Below, in pieces: positions 20,569-32,149 of a DNA stretch of 64,000 nucleotides (the stretch's first letter is position 1; each line of letters starts with the position of its first letter). The notes beneath the pieces are model-generated. The model searched no databases and had not been told where the DNA came from. It saw nothing but the letters and a program-made list of their open reading frames with translations. Made by a program: the position numbers and the translations under genes. The stretch comes from Diphasiastrum complanatum (lineage: Eukaryota; Streptophyta; Lycopodiopsida; Lycopodiales; Lycopodiaceae), in NCBI GenBank assembly GCA_029204225.1, contig CM055104.1, positions 50,701,935-50,765,934 on the forward strand, in the 5' to 3' direction.

Positions 20569-22024
20569 GATTTGATAGCTCTTGTTCGAGCTTGTTAATC
20601 TTCGCGACAGCCTCCAAGAATTCTGGATGGTCTGAGGCTCCGGTGCAGGCAGACATAGTTTGGATTTGCTATGTGAGCTCATCAATTCGAAGCAGGGCCG
20701 GAAGGTATTCATTGTGTGCATCGGGCCGGCTGCAAGATGGGGTGGCATCACTCAAGAGCTCCTTCAGCTCAGCCAACTCTTCCTCGACAAGAGCCTTCGC
20801 ATCCTCAAGCGGTTGTAAGAACTCGACTTGAAAATTTTTGAGCATCTGGCCTTGGAGCTGGTTCAGCTTCGTGAGATCAACTGTGATTGACCATGCATTG
20901 GTGCTTAGAGACAGAACAGCTTCTGTCTTTAGTCTTGTCATTCGCTCCTCCTATAAATGTTTCTGGAGAGCAACATTGTGTTGATTCGTAGCCAAAAGTT
21001 GCTGCTTCAAAGAATTGTTTTGAGTCTGAAAATTGTCAGACTTGGCCTCAATCGTCTTATTTGTTTGCTTCAAAGAATCAGCTTCCTTTATTAGAGTTTG
21101 AAGCTGTGTTTTGAGAGAACGATTTTGTTCGATCAGCTTCGTGTTGTCTGATTCGAGCGAATCGATTTTCTCGAAGGACTCCTTCAGAGAGTCTAGAGAT
21201 TTCCTCTCTGAGTTAATAAGTTACATCGTGAGTTGTCGGTGGTACATGTCAAACTCATATACTTCAGCCACTAGATTCTTGGCTTTCTTTGTCATGGATC
21301 GAAACCACTAGGGCTGGTCTTCTGGTTCTTCTTTATCTGCCACAGGTGCCCCAGTGTCGCCTTCAGTAGCCGTTCGTCCTTTGTCTGATGTGTTGGACTG
21401 GGTTGCGTCATCCTCAGTGGTGGATGCACTCTGTTGCTTCTGAGATGTGGAAGCAGATGCTGGCTTTGAAGAATCAGCAGCAACAACAACAGTTGCATCA
21501 ATATCCATTGCCACAGCCTCAATCTCCATAGCAGTGGTGGCTGCTACTTCGACTACTAGTGCAACATCGGATGTAACCAGAATAGGCACGAAAATGAGGC
21601 TGGAAAGATCAATTGGCTTGGGAGCCAACATCCTTCCGTCAACATTATTTTTTCTTGCTCAGTCAACATTTGAAAATGAGCACATAGGCGAGAAACATGG
21701 GCTCCGACTCCAGAAAACTTTTGATGTTTGATCCAGCACAAAAAACCTTTGTATGTGATAACGCCGAAGCACACTGGATTACCCGCAAGCGCATCCAATA
21801 TGTAACCAAAATTTTGAACTGAAATTGTGGCATTCGCATCCGTCAAAAATATTGCTTAGTTTGCGTATTTACAAAACAGATTGAATGTTGTATCTCGGAT
21901 CATAGAGATTTTGTACCCCTTAGTGGGTACGAAGTAGTTGCTTAGGAAGTGGGTAGCTTCATCCATCGAATCTACGTGAACTTTGAATTCCTCCTCCGAA
22001 ATTGAATGGATAGAGTTCACAAAC
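20569..22024 (-). pseudogene. Degraded coiled-coil ORF of unknown family
   Basis: Read from 22024 to 20569, one broken coding region has three parts. The first is a globular stretch of about 130 residues ('EEEFKVHVDSMDEATHF', 'ISVQNFGYILDALAGN', 'GFLCWIKHQKFSGVGAHVSR'). A low-complexity Ala/Val/Ser/Thr linker follows (21631-21308), then a long Leu/Lys/Glu coiled coil (about 21280-20569), with several stops and at least one frame change. The coiled-coil frame runs on across the LTR edge at 20568. To the right it abuts a Gypsy RNase H fragment at about 22030. It resembles no retroviral enzyme. Extra coiled-coil ORFs are known in some plant LTR elements, either before gag or before the 3' LTR, but this one cannot be assigned to a family. 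Confidence 0.5.
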
Positions 22025-22029
22025 TTAGT

Positions 22030-23300
22030 AGATCCTTGAGATAAGTAATGATATCAGAATATAGTGAATTTGTAGATGAAATCTCAAATAAATGTTCGTT
22101 TGGAAAATCATCATTGATAGGCTCTTCAGTTTTTCCGGTGCTAAGTCACGATAGATAATCAGCATTCGTATGATATTTTTCTTGATGAAGCTCTACTTGA
22201 TAAGTAAACTCCTGCAGAAGTAGAACCCATGGAGCAATTCATCCTGATATATCTGGTTTATTTACAAGATACTTAAGAGCATAATGATCCACATGAAAGA
22301 TAAATGCATATCCCAGCAAGTAATGCCGAAATTTTTTAACAGTGAAAATCATGCCAAGTGCTTCCCTTTTTGTAGCCGAATAATTCTTCTCTGATGCACT
22401 GAGCTGTCGACTTGCATAGTAGATGGGATGATCCTTCTTCTGGTTGTCCTTCTAGCTTTGACAGACGCCAATAGCAAATGCGGAAACATCCACATAACTG
22501 TGAAATAAAATAGCCCAGTTGGGTGGTCTCAGAATAGGAGCATTGATCAACCTTTGCTTAAGATCTTCGAATGCTTTCTGCTGTTCATTCGTCCACAAGT
22601 ATTCCACTTGTTTCTTCAGTAGATGTGTAAGAGAGGCAGCAATAGAAGCATGATTTTGAATAACTCTCCAGTAATAGCCGACATGTCCTAAGAAAGCTCT
22701 TAGTTCACGTAAATTGGTTGATATCTGGAGATTCTTTATAAGCTCTACTTTATCTTTGTCGACTTCTATTCCTCTGTTAGATATTCTGTGTCTAAGCAAT
22801 ATTCCTTCTTTCATACCAAAAAAACATTTCTCTGGATGAAGAGATAAACAAGTATCTCGACACCGTTGCAATGTTAATTTCAGCTTCTGCAGGTGTGTCT
22901 TTATATCATTGTATACACAGAAATCATCAATAAATATTTCGAGAAAAGTTCTCAGGAAGGCAGCAAAAATTAACATCATGATTCGCTGAAAAGTCACTAG
23001 AGCATTACAAAGACCAAAGGGCATTTTGTTGTAGGCATAAGTGCCCCAATCTGTAGTGAATGTGGTCTTTGAACGATCCTCCTTTCGCACTCCAACCTGA
23101 TTATATCCAGAAAAGCCGTCACAGAAACTGTAACGCTCTTGACCAACAACTTGATCTAGGATGGAATAAGTGAAAGGCAGAGGATGATGGTCCTTCATTG
23201 TGGCAGCATTGAGTTTGCAGAAATCCTGGCATATTCGTATTTTGTCAGTCTTCTTCTTTGGGACGACAACAATGGGTGAAACCCATTCACTACTTAAGAC
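22030..23300 (-). pseudogene. Gypsy reverse transcriptase-RNase H fragment
   Basis: The minus strand reads from 'WVSPIVVVPKKK' at about 23298 through 'DGFSGYNQV', 'MPFGLCNA', and the polymerase motif 'IFIDDFCVY' (FIDD in place of YVDD). It continues with 'EGILLRHRISNRGIEVD' and 'FLGHVGYYWRVI'. RNase H follows from about 22600, with a stop at 22452-22454, and runs to 'HTNADYLSRLS' near 22150. Order and motifs are those of Ty3/Gypsy RVT_1 plus RNase H, closest in style to Athila-like elements. The N-terminal polymerase part and all of the integrase are missing. Its right edge meets non-coding DNA at 23300 and its left edge meets the coiled-coil ORF, so it is a fragment bounded by rearrangements. 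Confidence 0.85.
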
Positions 23301-23734
23301 ATTTTTTCATGATCTGAACCTATGGACAACCTATTTTTGACATTTTAAGGCCATGTAGCATGTAAGCGAAGGTTTTTAATGAGAGTAAGGTGCTTGGAAA
23401 AGGTTCCAAAAATGGCATATTGATGGTCATTCGCCTAGCTCAAAAAACGGACTTTTTCTAGAAAAGAACCTTTGCCCAACTCAATTTAGATACATCTGAA
23501 ATGGATGTACAGTCTAGAGGCTCAGCGAAGGTTTCTGATCATGTATAGACAACATCTAACCGAAATAGTGATTTCATAAGTCATTTTCCATCAAAAAAAC
23601 TGTCCTTTCTTTTTTCCATGCTGATGTCTTTTCTCATTTTTTTTTTTACTATCTTTTTTTTTTGTGCTGTCTTTTTTAAAACAAAAAATTGGACAATTAA
23701 ATATTGAAAACAAAAAATCGAAAAACAAATAAAA
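23301..23734. other. Non-coding spacer between two Gypsy fragments
   Basis: AT-rich DNA with poly-T/A runs (23637-23735). It probably contains the 3' untranslated part of the Gypsy gene ending at 23735. No LTR edge or coding frame is evident. Confidence 0.4.
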
Positions 23735-26177
23735 TTAAAAATCATTGAGATCAGGTTCGCTGAAGAGAGCAGGCTGCCAGAACTTGCCTAATCGGCTGCC
23801 ATTCACTCGAGTATCAAATCGTTTTCCATCCAAGTGCTCAAGAATTATTGCACCATAGTTCAAGATTTTCTTTACTTTATACGGGCCTTCACCGATAAAC
23901 TTCAATTTTCCCTTGATCGGCTTGGTTTTGTACATCAATGCTAGTCTCCTGCTTTCAGATCCTTTTTGTGCAATCGATGATCGTGCCATGCTTTTTGACG
24001 GGCTTTCTCTATTGGGGAACAATAGTCAGTTTATACATAGGTCATGCTAAATCCGCAAAGAAGATAATAAAACTTCGATAGTAGTTCGCATGACCCATAA
24101 ACAAGTAAACTCCACGAATTGTTGTTGGCGTTGGCAATTCCACAATAACCTTGATTTTAGAATAATTTGTGGCAATACCATGTCTCAATATCACATGCCC
24201 AAGCACAACGTTGTGGGAAATCCATATTTGACATTTTTTTGGATTTAGAGAAATTTGATATTTGCGACATCTTTCAAATACTTTCTCCAATCGATCCAAG
24301 TGGTCTGTATCTGTACTATGGACTCCCAGGTCATCCAAGTAAATTTCAAGGAATTTTTGTAGATAATCTTTAAAAGCAAATTGCATTACTCTTTGGAAAG
24401 AACTTGGTGCATTACAAAGTCCAAACGACATTACTTTGTAGGCATAGGTGTCCCATTCTGTTGCAAAAGCTGTTTTGTGGCGATATGCAAATGCTATTTT
24501 AACCTGGTTGTAACCACTAAATCCATCCATGAAACTATAAGCTTCCGCTCCAGCAAGGCGATCCAAAATGCTTTCAGTAAAAGATAACAGAAAGTGATCC
24601 TTCCACGTCACTTTGTTCAAAGCCTTGAGATTCACACAAATTCTAAGTTTCTCATTTTTCTTAGGAACAATGCCAATCGATGAGATCCATTTGGTATGCT
24701 CAATCTCATAAATGAAATCGGCGTCAAGCAATTTCTGAAGTTCTTTCTTTATCAGATTTGCAACATTAGGATTACAGCGGTAGAACTTTGTAACCTTTCG
24801 AACTGCATCAGGTACTAAAGGTATGGTATGTTCAATAACTGACGTCGGAATACCCTTCAAGTCTGGATAAGTCCATGCAAAGCAATCTTGATACTTAATC
24901 GGTAACATTTGGAGTGCTTGATACTGTTCAAGATTAAGTTGTGATCCAACTTGTACAATCTTTTCTTGTTCTCTTGGTTCAGCAAGATTCGTAGCCTGTG
25001 TCCTAGCTGGGCCATCATAAACATCTTTCGATTCTGGCACCTGTTCTTCAGGTTCACGATGTGCTTTAGATAACATGATAACCACATCATCCAGTGTATA
25101 GCGTTTAAAATGTTCGGACATATCATGTTGTACACCATCTGCTTGTTCCTTTTCAAAAGGACTTCTTGGATCTTCGCTTAATCTTCTTAGCAGGAATTGA
25201 TCGTGGAGGTGATGACTTCCGAGATGATGGTGTCTTGCTAGAACTCTTACTTGTAGAATCATCCTCGATTTTTCCTTTGCCTTTATCCAATAAGGGTGGC
25301 ACATTCGCTGAATCAATCTTTTGAGGAGGATTTTCCCATTTCAGGACCATATCATAATGTTGCTTGGCTTGTTTCTTCGTCATTGACTTTGTGATTCTGT
25401 CTTCCTTCAATATAACTGCTTTGGGCGGTTTTATTGTTGGTTCATCAAGAACATTACGCATCCATATGATTTAGAATCTGCTCATCAGTAAGTTCTGCAT
25501 TGTCATCATAAGTCAAGGCATGACTCACAAGAATGAGGTCATCTTCAATCGGATCTGGTATAGGTTCTGTTGATATCCAAGCTACATTCAACACATTCAA
25601 TGGAAAAGTGATCAGTGTATCCAAGGTTCAATCCAATAATGAAATTTCACTCAAATCTGACTGATTATCTTGTTGACACACATATTCAGCTATACAATCA
25701 ATTGTTGCAAGAGCTTCATTCCAGTTGACAGCATCCGTTTGAGAATTGTAATGGACTCCCAAATTTTTTCTCTGGTCGATCACAAGAATGATCTGTTGTT
25801 GATGAATCATAATCTTCTTTTTGGACCACTAGTTTGATAGTCCAAGTTATAGGATCAACTTTGACTGCACGTTCACGATTTTCAAAAGTGATTTTTCCAG
25901 TACCCCAATTATGAATTACTTGCGCAACTCGTTACCATGGACGTCCCAATAAGACTCGGTAGACATTTGGTGTTTTTGGTAAGTCCATTACTACAAAAGT
26001 AATGACGAACTGTACTCCCGCAATTCTAATAGGTATATCTTCAATCATTCCTTGCGGACAAACTGTTATTTGATCAGCTAGCTTAATGGCAAAAGTAGCA
26101 GACTTGATCTTTGTAAGGCCCCATTTTGCACATAGCTTTGTAGAAATCAAGTTAACTCCTGAACCGCCAACTATCAT
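23735..26177 (-). pseudogene. Second Gypsy pol pseudogene (protease, RT, integrase end)
   Basis: Read from 26177 downward, a retropepsin-like region opens the gene ('GGSGVNLIS', then 'VLLGRPW'), with the catalytic Asp position reading Val. A spacer with several frame breaks follows (25930-25320). A long frame then covers the reverse transcriptase (25316-24042) with 'IGIVPKKN', 'DGFSGYNQV', 'FGLCNAPSSFQR' and 'EIYLDDLGVHS' (YLDD), ending at 'FMGHANYYRSF'. It jumps directly to an integrase C-terminal (GPY/F-like) piece, 'GEGPYKVKKILNYGAI', which stops at 23737-23735. RNase H and the integrase core are therefore deleted between about 24042 and 24022. It differs from the Gypsy fragment at 22.0-23.3 kb. 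The upstream side is cut by the LTR beginning near 26213. Confidence 0.85.
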
Positions 26178-26212
26178 AGCTGCTTCCTTAGGAAATTGTC
26201 TATGTTGTATCG

Positions 26213-26553
26213 GAAGAGTGATATTTTATTCGGTCTAGCTCTTTCGCGAATCATTCGCAACTAATAATTTGTCTAGCTGTTCTCAACAAATTATTCTTCC
26301 GGTGTGTTTTTTTTTTTGTTAATGTTTGGCTACATAATCAGAATTATCGTGATTTCTATCACTAACATTCTGTTCATTTTTTTATAGGTGTAGTCATGCT
26401 TAGGGAATAAGTAATATAGCTCATTCCACTACGCACAAACACATTCCATTTGAGTTCATTTCTCGTTCGAGTTTCGAGTTTTTTTGTTTTTCGTGTTCGT
26501 CTTTCTTTTGAGCTATTTTCATCTCTCATTCTCGCACACCCTCCTTTCCAACA
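26213..26553 (+). mobile_element. Short LTR of Copia family B
   Basis: This LTR of about 341 bp runs from TGTTGTATCGG to CCAACA and is followed at 26554 by a perfect tRNA-iMet primer site. The left edge is inferred, since the second LTR was not found. It interrupts the protease region of the minus-strand Gypsy pseudogene. Confidence 0.65.
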
Positions 26554-26565
26554 TGGTATCAGAGC
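26554..26565 (+). other. Primer binding site, tRNA-iMet type
   Basis: TGGTATCAGAGC directly follows the CCAACA end of the short LTR and precedes the Copia gag start region near 26697. Confidence 0.85.
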
Positions 26566-26696
26566 TATTTTCATAGCCTGATAAGCTTCCACATTACAAG
26601 ACTCTACTAGCCGATAGAGTAATTGCCTTCTTGTTCTATAATTTTGTACTAGATTTTTATACTTAAGTCACTGATAGTTTTCCTGTCACCTCCCAT

Positions 26697-27834
26697 CATG
26701 GAAAGCTTGATGGAGCCAATTACCATCTGTGGAAATTTAAGATGAAAACTATACTAATGGCTAAACAATTGTATGACGTTGTTACAGGTGCAGAAGGAAA
26801 CCCGAAGCAGACGACGCAGCAATCGCCAGATGGAAGCTGAAGGATGGAAAGACTTTCGCGCTGATCATCCTGAACATTACGGATACTCAGATCGACTATG
26901 TATTTGAGGCTTAGACATCAAAAAAAGTCTGGGGCATCTTGAGCACACTATACGAGGTGCGAGATATAGCTTCCAAGCTACATCTCAGGAAGAAATTTTA
27001 CTCCCTCAAGATGGCGAATGGTGATTCCTTGCAGAATCACATCAATCAATTAAAGAACTTGCTAAGGCAAATGGCCACTATCGGATCTGTCATAGACGAT
27101 CAAGACGCAGTAAGGCAACTGCTTACACGCTTGCCATGCTCATACGATAGCTGGGTGATGATCATCACGACACATCCAGAACTGACTCTTTCGAGAGTCA
27201 TTACAATGTTGTTGCAGGAAGACACGCGGAGGAACAAAGTCTAAAGTTCCTCAATTGATTCTCACGCCTTATACACCAACAAGAGCACGACTAAGCAGAA
27301 GAAGAAGAAAGGCCTGAAGCAATCAAAGCTAGACCAGAAACCAGCCCAGCACAAAGAACAGTTGAATCTATAGATGAAGAAGAAGTTGTTCTACAAATAC
27401 TACAAGTGAAACAACCACGAAATTCAAGACTGCCGGACACTGCAAGCGAAGAACAACAACAAGGGGCAGTCGAATCAAGTGGAAAATGCAGCTACAGAAG
27501 CTCCACAACCTATTCAAAAAACAGATCATGATGCCTTCATGACTAGCCATCAAGGAACATCCAATGACAATTCTTGGCTCCTGGATTCTGGAGCCACTTA
27601 GCACATGACTAGCCTTATTGGCTGTTTCGAGTCCTATACACCTTACAGTACCCAGAAATATGTCTACCTGCTTTTCAAATGATCAATCTAAGGTACTCTC
27701 TAAAGTCTTGTATGTACCAATTTAACTATGAATCTTCTCTCTGTAAGCAGAATCATAGATCTAGGACATAGAGTAGAATTTGAATGTGATCAATGCAAAG
27801 TAGTTGATAGGACATGCAAGATTCTAGCACTCAA
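26697..27834 (+). pseudogene. Copia gag-protease pseudogene, pol lost
   Basis: The coding begins with a 'KLDGANYHLWKFKMK' gag start (26704). It continues in broken frames through the UBN2-type gag (26939-27244; 'LRKKFYSLKM', 'LPCSYDSWV'). At 27392-27433 is the zinc-knuckle site, where all N-terminal cysteines read Tyr and an Arg codon reads TGA, leaving only His and the last Cys. The protease 'WLLDSGAT' motif follows near 27580 with a TAG where Gln should be, and a segment 'IIDLGHRVEFECDQCK' leads into LTR A at 27838. Integrase, reverse transcriptase and RNase H are absent. Sequence style matches the Copia fragments at 36-37 kb and 44-45 kb. Confidence 0.8.
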
Positions 27835-27837
27835 AAA

Positions 27838-28771
27838 TGAAGAAACAAAAAATTTCTATTACCAAAGCTTTGCTAGCTTTCAGCCCTTTGCCTGACGAGA
27901 ATGTTCGCGAACGTGAAAGTCAAAGGACACAAAGCGAAAATGTTTGCGAACACCCACGAGAAGACACAAGCACAAAAGATTCGCGAAAGAGAATCTTTCA
28001 CGACACTGCAAGAGAAAGTCAGATGACGAAAATGTCAAACGACTCAAAAATTGTCGCGACACTCTTCTCTGCCCTCACGCTCCAAGAAGGACCAGCAAAA
28101 TCATGCAAGTTCCCAGAAGTACAAATATCTAATCTGATAGCATGACGTCAGCAAATACACTTTAGGTCATGGCTAATATGCCACTCTTGTAATTTCATGA
28201 TTAGCTATAGATGATTAATCACTCTAATCTAGAAAGTTACAAGAGGCGACTATATACTTACTGGATGATACTTGATCTATAGACAGATACAAAAGAAGTA
28301 GTCTGTTGCTAGTAAGCAAGAAGACAAAAATATAGAATACATGTCCGCCTGCGTGCGAGACAATTCTGAATAGGATCTAAAGATCCACAAGTCCGCTAGT
28401 AAGCGAGACATTTACTCATAGGAGAACTGTATTTCTCTCACACCAGCGCATTGCGAGGATTTTCATGCAGTGCTTGAAGAATCAAAAAAATCAATAGATG
28501 ATTTTCTTACCTTGTATGATTTTGAATGGAAATTAGTCTGCTGTTATTCTTTGTATCTGATTTACTTGTTCATTTTAATTCCACACCCTGGTTTGAATTT
28601 CGTTGAATGCTACATTTAATTTGTTAACATAGTATAGTAGTGTCTGTCTACATTCTGGAGGACTGTAGGAATGAATCAGCTGGTAGTGACCAACAATCAT
28701 ATCTGAACTCCATCTGTTTCGCACGTTTCGCGTTCGTGAAATCAAATTCAGAGAGAAACATTTTGCATCGA
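27838..28771 (+). mobile_element. LTR of Copia family A, plus orientation
   Basis: This segment aligns with the reverse complement of 19434-20568, starting from TGAAGAAAC, and is followed by a primer-like TGGTATCAGAGT at 28772. It is therefore a 5' LTR. The end next to the primer reads CATCGA rather than CA, so the edge has decayed. It truncates the upstream Copia B protease region. Confidence 0.7.
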
Positions 28772-28849
28772 TGGTATCAGAGTCTGTCTTGTCATAATCT
28801 GACATAGCCAAAGGCTATCAGATCCAAGAGGCCAAGCATTCAAACAATC

Positions 28850-31183
28850 AACCATCAACAAGTGAACAGACTTCAGCTTCAATCAGCAGCATACTAAGTA
28901 AGATCTGTACAATTCTGAATTCTTCAGGATCTAACTTTCTAGCCTGGAAAGTTAAGACATCTTTGATACTCAAGGGTGAAGGTTTATTCCCCTGGGTGGA
29001 TGACTCAGAAAAAATGCCTACGACATCAGACAAAGAGCTATGCGAGTGGAGAGAAAAAAATGACAAGCCAATAGCCTTGCTATCTTTATCCATCGAAGAT
29101 AGTCTCACGCTTGACCTGGTTACACTCTCCAAAGCTAAGGAGATGTGGGATGCACTGCTCACCAGATTTCAAATGAAATCAAGAACTCAAATAATGATGC
29201 TGGAAGATCATCTGATGAACCTATAGTGGGAAGAGAAGGACCTCACTTCCTTTGTAAGGAAGATGAAAGATCTTTTTCTATCACTACACAACTCTGGAGC
29301 AGAGAATGTAGTGTCAACTGAGAAGTAGCTCACCTACCTGTTGAGAGCCTTACCCAGATCTTTCCAGACAACCAGAACCCTGCTCGCAAAAGATCCTACC
29401 ATGACCCTCAAAAAGGCGATTGTCGAGATTCGAGAGGAAGTGGAGGCTAGAGAACACCTTGATCACAAGGATGGTTTTGACCAGGCCTTCTACGACAACA
29501 AAGAAAAGTCCAAGAAACAATTCAAGCCTAAGAGAGAGTCAAATCAAAGGTAGGATCGTGATCAACAAGCAGAGGGGACCAACAAAGGCAACTGGAAGAG
29601 CAAAGGGAGGTCAAAACAACAAGGTGGAGAAAAAAAGACTTGCGTGAGATGCAGAAGAGATGGGCACACAGTTGATAGGTGCTGGCTCAATCCAAAGATT
29701 GAGGGCATCCACTGTCACAAGAAGGGTCACGCAGCCATAGACGGTCGTCTGAACCCAAGAAACAAATTAGCACAAAATAGACTAGAGAAGACAACAATTT
29801 ATCCTATGTTGAGGAGTTTGAGAGCTCAAAAATGGGCGAGGAAAGACCGAACAAAAAATTGTTCGACCGCCTACATCTATGAAAACGTGTGTGCGGCGTC
29901 TACATCTGACACACATGAGGTGATCCTAGATTCAAGAGCCACCTCACACTTCGTGACATCAAGACGAATAATGTCTAATTTCAGAAGTGCTGATCCTTCA
30001 AGATTTATAGTTCTTGGAGATGGATCCAAATATCAAGTGAACGGTATTGGTTCACTATGGCTCAACACCAATGGCAGAGACAGACGACTCAAAGACGTTC
30101 TATTCGTGCCTACACTGCAGCAGGACTTGCTTTCTGTAGCAAGAATAGCTGATGCAGGGATGCGTGTGACATTTTTTGATGAAGCATGCAACGTGATTGA
30201 TGCCAGTACCTGTACCCTGATCACTCAAGGTAGAAGAAAAGGTAATCTATATCACCTGAGGTACGCCTACTTGCAGATCAGATGCATCATACTCATGATG
30301 AGTTGCCAAACACTATGTGGCACATGAGACTATGCCACATGAACTCAATGACACTTTACCAAGCAAGCCATCATCGAGTGATAACAGGGGTCAGCATCTC
30401 GAATGCAACCAGTTTGACTACCTGTGTTGCATGTCTGAAGGGTAAGATGTCACGCACTCCATTTGTCAAAGACTCCTATAGAACGACCAAGAATTTGAAG
30501 TTATGCATTCTAACATCTGTGGACTTTTCAATGTGATCTCAGTAGGAAGTTCAAAGTATTATATAACATTCATTGATGATTATAGTAAATTTGCCAGAGT
30601 GTACTTTATTCAGAATAAATCTGAAGCACTTGATAAATTCATAGAATATGTAAATTGGGCAGAGAGATGCACAAGCAACAAAGTGAAACAGATTAGGACA
30701 GATCGAGGTGGCGAATACATCTCGAATCGCTTCACTGACTTCTGTAGTGATCGTGGCATCATTCACAGAAGGACTGTAGCCTACACACCACAGTACAACG
30801 GTGTTGTAGAAAGAAAGAATAGGACCCTGATGGAAGCTGTCAAATGCATGATGGCCTACTCGAAGGCTCCAAGAATATTGTGGGCTGAAGCAGTAGCTAC
30901 AACCGCATACATCCAGAATAGGACAGGGAAGTCCAGTGTCCCTCATACACACCACACGAGTTATGGTGGGGTAGAAAACCCAACCTGTCTCACATTAGAA
31001 TCTTTGGTTGTGCAGCTTATGCACATATTCCTGATAAGCTTCGAAAGAAGCTTGATGAGAAAGCCGAACATGGATTTTCTGGTAGGTTATGACAATAAGT
31101 TGAACTTTGAATTGTGCCTAAGTGTCACATTTCAAGGAAATGTGAAAAAGACAAAGTTGTTGCAAAATAGTTTAAATTGTTGA
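28850..31183 (+). pseudogene. Copia gag-protease-integrase pseudogene
   Basis: This lies behind LTR A and a slightly mutated primer site (28772). It runs through UBN2-type gag (28920-29540) in two frames, then a CCHC knuckle at 29641-29682 and a second, degenerate one. The protease 'ILDSRATSHF' reads Arg for the Gly after Asp-Ser (29935). A pre-integrase 'MWHMRLCHMN' motif is near 30317. The integrase core follows, where the first catalytic Asp reads Asn (codon 30512). The second, in 'RTDRGGEY' (about 30700), and the Glu in 'NGVVERKNR' (about 30810) are kept. The frame ends in the integrase C-terminal region ('FLVGYDN') at about 31183, where an unrelated repeat begins, so RT and RNase H are missing. 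Stops and frameshifts are frequent. Confidence 0.85.
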
Positions 31184-31700
31184 ACTATGCTAGTTTTGCA
31201 TTTTGGAAAAATGCGAAAAAGCTGACACTGTGACGAACATAGTTTATTTTTGCAGACTGTCGCGACACTTAGAGTATTTTTGTAGACTGTCATGAAAGTA
31301 ATGTATTTCTGCATACTTGTTCTAAATGCTAATTTCGTGGAAGTCCTTGAAGATGGCCAAGTCTTCAATGACTTCAAATTATTAAACTTAACATCTGAAT
31401 TTGAATTTATGATAGGATTGGTTACCCTTTGTTGGAGATCAGTCGGAAGCCCGTAGGCAGAAGCCCGTTGTAGACGTCATCAAATAAATTGGTTGTCTAA
31501 GTTTGTGATTCTTGTAGGTATCAAATGAGTAGACGTAGATCAATGACCCTAGATCAATGATCAATAAACGTGCAGGAAGAATCATGAAATAGAAATTATC
31601 ATTCACCATGGAGACAACTGTGTTTATGGAATCGATAGTTCGAATCCTTGTGACTTCAAAGCTTGGATTAAGTAGAGCCACTATCGAATTATCGATGATA
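31184..31700 (-). repeat. Repeat D, minus copy (LTR-like)
   Basis: The reverse complement of about 31300-31640 matches 37590-37800 over stretches such as the CAACAAAGGGTAACC block and the 'TTGAAGACTTGGCCATCTTCAAGGACTTCC' region. The two copies are in opposite orientation about 6 kb apart. The composition and repeat nature suggest an LTR, but no primer site is attached. The edges are approximate. Confidence 0.5.
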
Positions 31701-31761
31701 GTTCGAATTCAATAGCCATAGTTCATGCATCGAGGAATTCATTCATCCCATTCAAGTTTGT

Positions 31762-32146
<385 letters not shown>

Positions 32147-32149
32147 TTA

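Noticed and set aside
20286-20656. Ser/Phe-repeat frames and a coiled-coil-ending frame
   Set aside because: The repetitive part lies inside an LTR, and the frames follow from the 81-bp repeat being a multiple of three. The coiled-coil part is described with 20569-22024.
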